DNA of 64,000 bases from Flavobacteriaceae bacterium PS02334 (GTDB lineage: Bacteria > Bacteroidota > Bacteroidia > Flavobacteriales > Flavobacteriaceae). The stretch is taken from positions 1 to 64,000 of the forward strand of contig JASCOH010000001.1 in assembly GCA_029959295.1 (NCBI GenBank), written 5' to 3'. The notes under the pieces are model-generated. The model saw only the letters and a program-made list of their open reading frames with translations. It was not told the origin of the DNA and did no database searches. Within the stretch, counting starts at the first letter, position 1; every line of letters starts with the position of its first letter. Below, one piece after another: positions 18,036 through 25,378 of this stretch. The position numbers and the translations under genes were made by a program.

Positions 18036-18347
18036 ATGGAAGTAATTGCAATACAAAAATCCGCATTGGACAGTTTGAATAATGAGTTGAAGGATCTTTT
18101 AGAACTGACTGAAAACACAACCCGAAAATACACCCCTATTTTCAGGGAAGAGAAATGGCTGGATAACCAGGAGGTATGCCTGATGCTGGGTATTACGAAA
18201 CGTAGTTTACAGACTTATAAGGACAAAGGATTGTTACCTTATTCCAGGCTGAATAGAAAAAATTATTTTAAACTTTCGGATGTTCAGGCTTTACTACAAG
18301 CCGGTCAGCCGTACAATACCTATAATGATGGATTTACTGACGAATGA
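18036..18347 (+). CDS. Helix-turn-helix protein (excisionase/MerR-like), first of a pair
   Basis: The product of about 103 residues has a coiled N-terminus and a C-terminal HTH_17-type domain (WLDNQEVCLMLGITKRSLQTYKDKGLLPYSR), the fold used by excisionases and small MerR-like regulators. I prefer ATG 18036 to the longer frame from 17964, because the N-terminus then matches the neighbour gene in design. The 3' end overlaps the next gene by 23 bp. Tandem pairs of this type are common in Bacteroidetes ICEs, where they may act in excision or transfer control. Confidence 0.8.
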   Translation: MEVIAIQKSALDSLNNELKDLLELTENTTRKYTPIFREEKWLDNQEVCLMLGITKRSLQTYKDKGLLPYSRLNRKNYFKLSDVQALLQAGQPYNTYNDGFTDE

Positions 18348-18633
18348 AACCCTGGAAATCATCCAACAACAGGAAATGGTAGCACAATTGCGAAGTCGAA
18401 TCGAAGACATTCTGAAAAACTATCGTCCGGTAATGAACGGAGAGATTTATCTTTCAGGCGAAGATATATGCAGACTGCTCCATATCAGCAAAAGAACGCT
18501 ACAACAATACAGGGATGATCATATTTTGCCGTACATACAGATTGGAGGCAAGATCCTTTATAAGGAATCAGATCTTTTTTTGGAATTAGAAAAGCATTAC
18601 ACCGGAAAAACTTCTATCAATGATAACTCCTGA
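18325..18633 (+). CDS. Helix-turn-helix protein (excisionase/MerR-like), second of a pair
   Basis: About 102 residues from ATG 18325 (or 18328). The layout matches the preceding gene: a Gln/Glu helical N-terminus, then an HTH_17 domain (YLSGEDICRLLHISKRTLQQYRDDHILPYI). The two proteins look like a diverged tandem duplication, perhaps forming a heterodimer. The gene end overlaps the convergent membrane-protein gene by 17 bp. Confidence 0.8.
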   Translation: MMDLLTNETLEIIQQQEMVAQLRSRIEDILKNYRPVMNGEIYLSGEDICRLLHISKRTLQQYRDDHILPYIQIGGKILYKESDLFLELEKHYTGKTSINDNS

Positions 18634-19354
18634 ATTTTCTTTTCAGATAATAATAACGAAATAGTAAACGGTCGTACCATAGAGTAAAAAGTAACAATCC
18701 TACTGGAAGAACAAGCATTCTCAGACCAAAATACGGATAAGAGAATCCTCCTATTATACATCCCAAAAAGAAACAGGATATGATAGCCAGCTTTAAAAAT
18801 ATATTTTTATTTAATTGTATCCTTGCTGGACGATCTCTATAAAAGAACAGTTGAGACAGTTCTATACCTAAATCTGTAAATAATCCCGTCAAGTGTGTTG
18901 TTCTCACCACAGATTGAGATACCCTAGTCACCAATGCATTCTGTAATCCCATGGCGAAAAGCAGAGAGGAAGATAGAAGAATTGAAAATCCAGGACATTT
19001 GTTAGGTGATAAAAATGCTGAAATGCTAATTGCCAAGAATATAGATATTTCGATGAATATGGGTATAACATAAGAAATTTGCGGTTTGTATTTTGAAACC
19101 CATTCCATGATAAGACTTGATACGAATGCACCAAACAAAAAAAACAAAATGTAGAATAAATAAGCAACAGCCATTTTGTAATTTCTTAAAACAAGTTCTT
19201 CAGAAAAAAACGCAAAATGTCCTGTCACATTCGTTGTTAACGTATGTAATTCCAGAACGCCCGTAATATTTACTATGCCTGCTACACCTGATAATATTGA
19301 AGCTAATTTCAAATTGTGTGTATATGTCCGACCTTTACCTCTATGCCTAAACAT
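18617..19354 (-). CDS. YoaK-family (DUF1275) membrane protein
   Basis: The 245-residue protein has six hydrophobic helices and DUF1275/YoaK patterns: an N-terminal SGVAGIVNITG helix followed by TTNVTGHFAFF, and the later AMGLQNALVTR...VVRTTHLTGLFTDLG. The family consists of inner-membrane proteins of unknown transport role. It runs opposite to the HTH pair, overlapping the last one at its 3' end, and appears to be a single-gene cargo unit. Confidence 0.87.
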   Translation of the reverse strand: MFRHRGKGRTYTHNLKLASILSGVAGIVNITGVLELHTLTTNVTGHFAFFSEELVLRNYKMAVAYLFYILFFLFGAFVSSLIMEWVSKYKPQISYVIPIFIEISIFLAISISAFLSPNKCPGFSILLSSSLLFAMGLQNALVTRVSQSVVRTTHLTGLFTDLGIELSQLFFYRDRPARIQLNKNIFLKLAIISCFFLGCIIGGFSYPYFGLRMLVLPVGLLLFTLWYDRLLFRYYYLKRKFRSYH

Positions 19355-19487
19355 CTATTGATTTGTTTAGTACAAATTTACAAAACTGACTTTCTTTAAC
19401 AGTCGAATATTGTATATAATAGACAACATGCTTATCTTTGCTTAGTAAAATATAAAAATCTTAAAGTGTTTTTGCTTTAAGTCTTGG

Positions 19488-19594
19488 TACTGAAAACTGG
19501 TAATTTTTAAGACAACAAGACGATAAGGAAGAACGCTCACGCTATAGGCGTGGGCGCTCGCTTATTCGTTGTCGGGTATACCAGTGCCTCAGTA
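19488..19594. other. Long multi-helix hairpin (candidate structured RNA or DNA site)
   Basis: Five nested complementary arms pair in register: TACTGA/TCAGTA, ACTGGTA/TACCAGT, GACAAC/GTTGTC, ATAAG/CTTAT and a terminal 9-bp stem CGCTCACGC/GCGTGGGCG closed by TATAG. About 33 pairs in 107 nt are separated by asymmetric purine-rich internal loops. A second small hairpin (TTGCCT...AGGCAA, 19609-19638) follows, then the gene at 19665. It may be a 5'-UTR element of that gene, an independent ncRNA or a folded single-strand DNA site. It also accounts for most of the gene-free stretch 19355-19664. Confidence 0.6.
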
Positions 19595-19664
19595 TCGGTA
19601 AGTTGTAGTTGCCTACGCTTCTTTTTTTGTGCAGGCAATCCATTAATTAAATACTGATATAAAT

Positions 19665-20057
19665 ATGGAAACTGGTATAGCACAACAAAAAATTACGCTC
19701 GCTTTTATCAATGAAAAAAGTCCGATATTGGATTTAATCTCTGATGGTCTAACCGCTTCAGGATTTGAAGTCACATTCCAATCCGAAACAATCGAAGATG
19801 GATTATTTCAGTTAGCTTCCTTGAAAGAACTTCCGGAAGTCTGCATCATTGACCTTGATTTTTATGATAACCAGATAATTTCAAAACTTCAAAAATTAAG
19901 AGCTAAATATCCTACAGTCAAACTGATTTCTCATAGCGATATTGACAATGAGAAAATAGGTAAAACTCTTTTAGATATTGGTTTTTCTAGTTGTTTGTTG
20001 GTTGGCTGTGATGTTGATGATTTTAGGAGAGTTATAGACAAGATTGTAACTTTATGA
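19665..20057 (+). CDS. Degenerate response-regulator receiver-domain protein
   Basis: A 130-residue stand-alone receiver-like domain with alternating beta/alpha pattern, the phospho-acceptor-like Asp in CIIDLDF (D63), the switch Ser in LISHSD, and the final helix VDDFRRVIDKIV. The expected acidic pair at beta-1 (AFINEKSP) and the conserved Lys at beta-5 (LLVG) do not fit, so phosphorylation may be lost or altered. No output domain or partner kinase is seen. It lies directly downstream of the 19488 hairpin. Confidence 0.72.
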   Translation: METGIAQQKITLAFINEKSPILDLISDGLTASGFEVTFQSETIEDGLFQLASLKELPEVCIIDLDFYDNQIISKLQKLRAKYPTVKLISHSDIDNEKIGKTLLDIGFSSCLLVGCDVDDFRRVIDKIVTL

Positions 20058-20228
20058 GTTTAACATTCGTACATTTCTCTCGAAAGCAAGGGCTTCCGGT
20101 TTTCACTACAAAGGTATATTTTACCTGGTCTGGTTTGACAGAAACCATATCATATATCCTGAAGGTAAATAGCTACAAATATAGCCCTCCATTTGGAAAG
20201 CTATATTTAAATAGGATCATCTTCCTGT

Positions 20229-20747
20229 TTACTTGAACTCAGCTTTGTAAATATTAATGATCATATTATCTAATGGGTTGTTTACAACATATTTACTTTT
20301 TTTATAGTCCATTATAATAATTTCAAAATCGTTTAACGCAAGCATTTTCTTTCCCGAAATATCAATGATCTTATTGGTATAGGATTCAAGCAGTCTTAGT
20401 TTATCCGAATCGCTGATCAGAGAAGCGTCCAGATATATTTTATTGTATTTAAACCTGAACTGATTAGCCATCGTTTCGGAATCTCTGGATTGAGGGATTG
20501 TTTTTTTGATGCCCTCCCTGTAAATCACATTATTGTTATAGACGATTTCAAAAAAGTAGATTTTTGAAGTTTCATTCAGATAATTATCGACCGTCTTTTC
20601 CGGGATTTCACCGTAAGGGTTGTCTTTGTTTATAAAAAGTTCATCCAGATTATTTTGTATCGATGTTACAGTTGGCGTTTGGGCTTGAATTTCCGGAACA
20701 AAAAGCGATAGTGTCAACAGCATGAATACCGTAGCTCTTTTTTTCAT
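20229..20747 (-). CDS. Hypothetical exported protein
   Basis: The 172-residue protein has a signal peptide (MKKRATVFMLLTLSLF..., cleavage near IQAQ, residue 23). The mature domain is mixed alpha/beta, with KKMLALNDFEIIIMDYKKSKYVV near the C-terminus. I recognise no family. It lies on the minus strand ahead of three other unknown or cargo genes. The gap 20058-20228 between it and the receiver gene holds nothing clear. Confidence 0.7.
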   Translation of the reverse strand: MKKRATVFMLLTLSLFVPEIQAQTPTVTSIQNNLDELFINKDNPYGEIPEKTVDNYLNETSKIYFFEIVYNNNVIYREGIKKTIPQSRDSETMANQFRFKYNKIYLDASLISDSDKLRLLESYTNKIIDISGKKMLALNDFEIIIMDYKKSKYVVNNPLDNMIINIYKAEFK

Positions 20748-20858
20748 ATTTAATGATTTGTGTTAATTTATATGCTATACATCAGTGCCATTTTCTTGGC
20801 TGCTTTAAAAATTAATGGTTATGAACAAGGTTAATCAAAATCACTGGCTTCTGAAAAC

Positions 20859-21581
20859 CTAAATTCTGCTAAAATCCGTATGGCTATCATAATGAAGAAT
20901 CTCTATCTGAGAAGGATGTACATCAACCGATTGGTAACCATCCTGATCAACTCTACAAGCTTCCGGATTACACATTGAATGATAAGAAGATACGGCGATC
21001 TTTCCCCATGGATATTCATAAAAGGTATTTAGATAACCGGGATCCAGGTTACATTTGAGTATCATGGGGCTTCCCAGACTCTTTATTATGTTTGAAATAT
21101 TATCGCATTCATAAAAAGGCATGTAAATCTGCTCCCCTCCGAAATTTACCAATAAAGGTTCAGCTCCACCATTGTACAGAGCTGATGTGGTAAAATTGAA
21201 AAATAGATAATTATCCCTAGACTGCTGTTGCCTGTGGTCAAAATGATTGTCCCATTTGTCCTGTACGATCTGCAATTCGGTATCTGAAAACAGATGTCCA
21301 TGGTCTTTAATGAAACTGCGTCTTATTTCTTCTCCTATCCTGCATGTAAGTCCCGATTTAAGAATCTGCTCAGGAACGGCTCTTGTATAATGAAATCCTT
21401 TGATCCTGCCATTAAGGCAAAATTCATTTACTTCTTGCACCAATAAAGCAACCTCTCTATCTTCCATTAGGTCATCTAGGAAGTCTGTTTCTAAAAAATT
21501 ATTTCTGACTTTTTTTAGCCTTTGTAGGTAAGCATCAGGAATGCCTGAGAGATTATTTAGATTTATCGCCTGATCGGTCAT
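20859..21581 (-). CDS. Hypothetical protein with an ADP-ribosyltransferase-like HYT motif
   Basis: A soluble 240-residue protein of no family I can name. Residues about 60-80 read KGFHYTRAVPEQILKSGL, reminiscent of the H-x-T/Y plus 'iL..GL' start of RNA/DNA-directed or toxin-type ADP-ribosyltransferases. A later FFNFTTSALYNGGAEPLLVNFGGEQIYMPF could hold the remaining catalytic strand and Glu. This is a weak inference. No immunity or antitoxin gene is obvious, although the small winged-helix-like gene lies 79 bp downstream (starts at 22140 but is upstream in transcription order). Confidence 0.65.
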   Translation of the reverse strand: MTDQAINLNNLSGIPDAYLQRLKKVRNNFLETDFLDDLMEDREVALLVQEVNEFCLNGRIKGFHYTRAVPEQILKSGLTCRIGEEIRRSFIKDHGHLFSDTELQIVQDKWDNHFDHRQQQSRDNYLFFNFTTSALYNGGAEPLLVNFGGEQIYMPFYECDNISNIIKSLGSPMILKCNLDPGYLNTFYEYPWGKIAVSSYHSMCNPEACRVDQDGYQSVDVHPSQIEILHYDSHTDFSRI

Positions 21582-21660
21582 CTATAAGTTTAAAGTATCG
21601 CACAGGTTGAACTGTCTTCCATAGTTTAGAAAACAGTTCAACACGCACTGGTTTGTGACA

Positions 21661-22140
21661 TTAATATAATTCCTCGTATCCTTTGTCAGTCAACTGCAAA
21701 CATTCCATAGGTTCCTGCTCATAGGTGATAAGCCCCTGATCAATCAGGCTGTTTACCGCATCTGCAAATAAATTTTTCTCCACCGGATTCAACTTCTGTA
21801 GGATGTTATGATTAATGTTCCTCATCATTACGATATGACCCGATTTTGAGTGTTGCTTTTCGAAAGCATCCATCACCAATTTTCCAATCTGCTCGGTGGT
21901 CTTGCTGTTTTTATACAATTGACCGTAACCAAGATCGGTAAGTCGAAGACACTCAGATCCTCCGCCATTTTCATACGTTACATATTGTTTGTCAATTAGC
22001 GATTGAATCGCAATATCTGCCTCCTGTCTTTGTTTAGGATTAAGGTTTTTGAACAGACCGAAGTTCAGACTTCTCATCATCAGGATATGGGTTGGCTTAG
22101 AATTCGTCTTTTCAAATTCGGCCATTATCAATTCTTCCAT
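21661..22140 (-). CDS. Duplicated winged-helix-like domain protein
   Basis: The 159-residue protein consists of two similar halves of about 75 residues. MEELIMAEFEKTNSKPTHIL aligns with IGKLVMDAFEKQHSKSGHIV, and the following MMR-N, L-KLNP, A-SLID, VTYE/ITYE, CLRLTDLGY/CLQLTDKGY elements align throughout. Each half looks like a winged helix whose wing ends at the LTD-GY segment. DNA binding is inferred only. It lies upstream of the HYT-motif gene on the same strand. Confidence 0.75.
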   Translation of the reverse strand: MEELIMAEFEKTNSKPTHILMMRSLNFGLFKNLNPKQRQEADIAIQSLIDKQYVTYENGGGSECLRLTDLGYGQLYKNSKTTEQIGKLVMDAFEKQHSKSGHIVMMRNINHNILQKLNPVEKNLFADAVNSLIDQGLITYEQEPMECLQLTDKGYEELY

Positions 22141-22250
22141 AATGTTATTTCTACATAGATTAATAAATGTGTGCCACTTTTTTGTGAAATGGCATTGTGC
22201 TAATTTACGAAAAAATGGTCTGGAATGAATGGACAGAAACGAAGTTGTTC

Positions 22251-22778
22251 TTATACTTTTTCAATTTTGTAAACTAAACTTTTTTCATCATTCGGCACAT
22301 CAGCTAATCTGTCAAATAAATTCATTTTGCTTTTTTCTAATACTCTTATCGAAGCCGAATGTTTTGGTCTGACTAGAGCATAGATTTCATTAAATCGTAA
22401 TTCAAAAAAAGCATAATCAATAGCGTTTTCTGCAAGTTCTGTTGCATAACCTTTTCCCCAGTAATTTTTATCAAACCTATAACCTAGATTTAGCCTTGTT
22501 TCTTCCCCATATTTCATATAGGAAACACCTCCAAATCCAATCACAAAATTTGGATTATTTATTTCGCAAATTTTCCACGAACCAAAATTATTTTCAATCC
22601 AATGTTTTAAGATGTTTTCAAAAGCCTTGTTTGCTTTTTCATAATTCATGGCTCCGTCGGGATTATACAGATTAGTGTCAGGGTCAGAGTTGATTTCATA
22701 AAATCTTCGAAAATCATCTCTGTTTGGTTTTTCAAAAATTAAATGTGTTGATTTTTTTACCATTTTGTAGTATTTCAT
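22251..22778 (-). CDS. GNAT-family N-acetyltransferase (RimJ/RimL-like)
   Basis: The 175-residue protein has the RimJ/L-type GNAT layout: THLIFEKPNRDDF at the start, FGGVSYM strand, LGYRFDKNYWGKGYATE (acetyl-CoA binding), and ALVRPKHSASIRVLEKSKM near the C-terminus. The likely activity is acetylation of protein N-termini or small amines; the substrate is unknown. An alternative start is Met6 (22763). A hairpin repeat (22865-22916) lies 87 bp upstream. Confidence 0.85.
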   Translation of the reverse strand: MKYYKMVKKSTHLIFEKPNRDDFRRFYEINSDPDTNLYNPDGAMNYEKANKAFENILKHWIENNFGSWKICEINNPNFVIGFGGVSYMKYGEETRLNLGYRFDKNYWGKGYATELAENAIDYAFFELRFNEIYALVRPKHSASIRVLEKSKMNLFDRLADVPNDEKSLVYKIEKV

Positions 22779-22864
22779 ACATAAACTTCATTGCGTCTCT
22801 TCTATGAACAAATTTAAAGATTTAAAAACTCGCTTTGGATATAATCCAGTTAAAATCCAACGTC

Positions 22865-22916
22865 AATCAAGCGACGTTCTTTTCCTTCTTCTTGGGTCAC
22901 TGTGTGAAAAGAAGTT
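22865..22916 (-). repeat. Cassette-associated hairpin repeat A
   Basis: AGCGACGTTCTTTT, a CTTCTT run, a short loop and GAAAAGAAGTT. It is the most diverged member of a three-copy family (with 23595 and 24333), 87 bp upstream of the acetyltransferase gene start. Confidence 0.7.
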
Positions 22917-22968
22917 ACTTGTTTATCAGCTATTTTGCAAAACAGCTTGTTGTGCATGCGGTATTTTA

Positions 22969-23526
22969 TCAAATTTTGCTTATCAGTTTCAATGTTTTCA
23001 AGTCGTAAATTCCTATTTCGTTTTTGTCAGTCTTGTCCAACTTACCATTGTTGTTTGTGTCGTAATGCCCAGTAATTACAATAGTTCCACTATCCTTATT
23101 AACCACCCAATTACGAACGAATAATTTACTGCCAGTTAATTGAGTTCGTTCTTTTCCGTCAACTGATAAAATAATTATTTGAGTTGGATCATTCCAGTCA
23201 ATTCCCTTCTTTTCGTCTAAGTCAATAGTTTGAGCAGATACAATTATTTGGTTAATTCCTAAATCGTCAATTTTAACTTGTTCTATTTTTTTTAAATATC
23301 CTTCATTCGGGAAATCAACTTGGGTTGTACTTCCATTTTTTGTATCTATAAACAAAAGATAGCGGTTTTTAAGTCCGTCTATTTTCCCCCAATTTTCAAT
23401 TGTCGCAATTACAAATGACGTTCCTTCAACTTCTGTCAATTTATTGAATTGAGTATGGTTGTATTTGTCTTGTCCATAAATGGTCAAGGTTGTTAAGGTC
23501 AAAAAGATAAATAAAAATTGTTTCAT
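22969..23526 (-). CDS. Hypothetical exported protein with a calcium-loop-like motif
   Basis: A 185-residue protein with a signal peptide (cleavage near IYGQ, residue 19) and a beta-rich domain. Near the end is HYDTNNNGKLDKTDKNEI, resembling an EF-hand/dockerin calcium loop with alternating Asp/Asn ligands. Family unknown. It is a single-gene unit between hairpin repeats A and B. Confidence 0.72.
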   Translation of the reverse strand: MKQFLFIFLTLTTLTIYGQDKYNHTQFNKLTEVEGTSFVIATIENWGKIDGLKNRYLLFIDTKNGSTTQVDFPNEGYLKKIEQVKIDDLGINQIIVSAQTIDLDEKKGIDWNDPTQIIILSVDGKERTQLTGSKLFVRNWVVNKDSGTIVITGHYDTNNNGKLDKTDKNEIGIYDLKTLKLISKI

Positions 23527-23594
23527 TATTTCTAAGTGTTTTGTTTGATAAATCTTCCCTTAGTAAATATACAAAAAAGTCTTTTTTTAACTAA

Positions 23595-23647
23595 AGCGAC
23601 GTTCTTTTGCATCTTTTCCTGGTCGCAACCTAGAAAGAAAAGAAGTC
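23595..23647 (-). repeat. Cassette-associated hairpin repeat B
   Basis: AGCGACGTTCTTTTGC, ATCTTTTCCT, GGTCGCAA, then AAAGAAAAGAAG. It closely matches repeat C at 24333 and lies 69 bp upstream of the exported-protein gene. Similarity to C continues beyond the hairpin (GTGAAATGA segment at 23684). Confidence 0.78.
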
Positions 23648-23689
23648 CGTACCATAACCGCTCATTGGGATAATGTATATCACGTGAAA

Positions 23690-23776
23690 TGAGTAGAGTA
23701 CATTGAGTTCTACAGATTAGAAAAGAAACGCCTGTTGTGGTTATTTGAGAGAGGAATACAAACGAAATGAGTAACA
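23690..23776 (-). pseudogene. Remnant resembling the 3' end of PRTRC thiF
   Basis: TTCTACAGATTAGAAAAGAA (around 23731) followed by CTGTT and a spaced ACGAAA run matches TTCTTCAGATTAAGAAAGAA at the thiF 3' end (around 24601). It lies at the same distance side of repeat B as the real thiF end lies from repeat C. I infer a decayed duplicate of the thiF terminus left when the intervening acetyltransferase was inserted. Confidence 0.5.
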
Positions 23777-23791
23777 CACTTTTCAATAGAG

Positions 23792-24253
23792 TTAATTCCA
23801 TATTATTTTTACTGCTGACATGATTTCTAGCTCAAGCCTGGTTTCAGATATTACCTTAAAACCATTTTTTTGATAGAATCCTATAGGTGATTTATAATAA
23901 TAGCCGTTGGATTTTTTATCAAGATCATGGTCAATTACCCAGCCATTTAGAGTATCTTCATCATCTTTTAGTTTATTTAGCATCATTGTCCCTATACCTT
24001 TACCATGTAATTTTCCAGAAATGATAATGGCAAACCATTTCTCATTTTCACGAATAAATGTAACTGCCCATCCCTCAATATTATTTTCATCGTTAAGTAG
24101 TAAGTAATGTGCTTTTTGAGTCAGGTTATCCAAATAGTTTTCAAAATCATCTACCGATTGGTAAACAAGTTTTTCAGGATACTCGTTATTCCATAATTCA
24201 AAAACTTGTTTTTTATCTTTTTTGCTTAATTCAGTTTGCTTAACAATCTTCAT
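23792..24253 (-). CDS. GNAT-family N-acetyltransferase
   Basis: The 153-residue protein has a GNAT core: NNIEGWAVTFI strand, IIISGKLHGKGIGTMMLNKL (acetyl-CoA pyrophosphate loop), and PIGFYQKNGFKVISETRLEL at the C-terminus, typical of small-molecule acetyltransferases. The substrate is unknown. It is a single-gene unit bracketed by repeats B and C, with C 80 bp upstream of its start. Confidence 0.85.
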   Translation of the reverse strand: MKIVKQTELSKKDKKQVFELWNNEYPEKLVYQSVDDFENYLDNLTQKAHYLLLNDENNIEGWAVTFIRENEKWFAIIISGKLHGKGIGTMMLNKLKDDEDTLNGWVIDHDLDKKSNGYYYKSPIGFYQKNGFKVISETRLELEIMSAVKIIWN

Positions 24254-24332
24254 TTTAGTAATTTTTAGGAATACGAATTTAAGAAAATAACATTCGCCAT
24301 TGACACGAGTAAATTAAATCGATAACAAATCA

Positions 24333-24390
24333 AGCGACGTTCTTTTGCTTCTTTTCTTTGGTCGCAATTTGGAAAGAAAAGAAGTTCGCT
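24333..24390 (-). repeat. Cassette-associated hairpin repeat C
   Basis: CTTCTTTTCTTT (24348-24359) and AAAGAAAAGAAG (24373-24384) form a perfect 12-bp inverted repeat with a 13-nt loop, nested inside AGCGA...TCGCT. A second small dyad GGGATA...TATCCC lies at 24404-24420. Between this and thiF no gene is seen (24421-24571). Confidence 0.8.
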
Positions 24391-24571
24391 AACAACAACA
24401 AAAGGGATACTGAATATCCCGTGAAATGATGTCGCAACCTGTTTGGCGAAATGTTAGAAGTGGAATTTTTGGAACGGTACATTTTGACAAAGTGGTTGTA
24501 CCGATTTTAAAATGCGAAAAGGCGGTTCCGACCAACGGAAGGATGCGTCTTTTCGCCGCCCGACTTTGCTG

Positions 24572-25378
24572 TCAGGCGACTTTTAAGGGTTGGGTTAGGA
24601 AGTTCTTCAGATTAAGAAAGAAACCTCTGTTTTCGGTCATTCCATAACGAAACATAGACCATAATAACGAACAACCCATTTGAGCCAATGTTGCATTGAT
24701 ATACAAATCCTGTTTTTCCAATGCTTCGGCTAAACTGCAACTTGGGGTATCGTCTATTTGTTCGGACTGTTTCAGCAGTTCGCCAAATTCATCTGTAACC
24801 ATTGGCAGGCTTGCTACCGTTTCGTACTTCTCGGAGTTGGGTTGTTTAATTTCTCCGATAGTAGATAGTATGACTTGTCCTGTCTGTTGGCTGTTACCAA
24901 AGTCTAACCAATACTTTGGTTCGTCACGATTGGCTCTGCGTTTGCTCATTGCTTTTAGCATTTCTGCAATGTCAAACCGTGCCTGTACATTGTCCACACA
25001 GGTAATGAAAATCGTTGCCTTTGCATTTTCGGGCAATCCACCGAAATTATTCCTTTCAAACTTTTGGGTTTCCGCTTTCCAATTCGTACCCATAAACCGA
25101 TTGACACGGTTTATCAATGCTACCGATTTGTACAAGCCTGTTTCACTTGGTGCAAATCGCTGTCTGCCCAAATTGGCTTCCGTGATAATATCATCATCCC
25201 ACAAACGCACCTGCAATCCTGCGTGTTCCAATTCTGTTAAACTGTGGCTCATTTCCATTAAAGCGGTCAGCACCTTTGAACCTGTGCCACCTGCACCAAT
25301 CAAATTAACCTCAATCGGGTTAGTCGGGCTTATCAAATAGTTGTCCGTAAAATGAACGGCTGTTTTTACTGTTTCCAT
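24572..25378 (-). CDS. PRTRC system ThiF-family protein
   Basis: A 268-residue E1/ThiF-like protein: nucleotide-binding loop NLIGAGGTGSKV (about 25-36), acidic RLWDDDIITEANLGRQRF (ATP/Mg contacts), FITCVDNVQAR, and a conserved CSLAEAL (about 225) where activating enzymes carry their thiol-ester Cys. ThiF members adenylate the C-terminus of a small partner; the partner in PRTRC systems is unproven. The start overlaps the stop of PRTRC B by 1 bp. It is the last gene of the PRTRC operon before the cassette region. Confidence 0.9.
   Translation of the reverse strand: METVKTAVHFTDNYLISPTNPIEVNLIGAGGTGSKVLTALMEMSHSLTELEHAGLQVRLWDDDIITEANLGRQRFAPSETGLYKSVALINRVNRFMGTNWKAETQKFERNNFGGLPENAKATIFITCVDNVQARFDIAEMLKAMSKRRANRDEPKYWLDFGNSQQTGQVILSTIGEIKQPNSEKYETVASLPMVTDEFGELLKQSEQIDDTPSCSLAEALEKQDLYINATLAQMGCSLLWSMFRYGMTENRGFFLNLKNFLTQPLKVA

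Noticed and set aside
22804-23124. 106-residue plus-strand ORF
   Set aside because: It runs through repeat A and antisense to the exported-protein gene, with no domain.
23532-23801. 89-residue minus-strand ORF between repeat B and the acetyltransferase
   Set aside because: It reads through the hairpin repeat and the thiF remnant; better explained as a duplicated noncoding junction.
22865-24390. Classic integron attC sites
   Set aside because: Hairpins are present, but the required RYYYAAC/GTTRRRY cores are not, and no IntI is in the window.
24426-24647. 73-residue plus-strand ORF at the thiF 3' end
   Set aside because: Largely noncoding spacer plus antisense of thiF.
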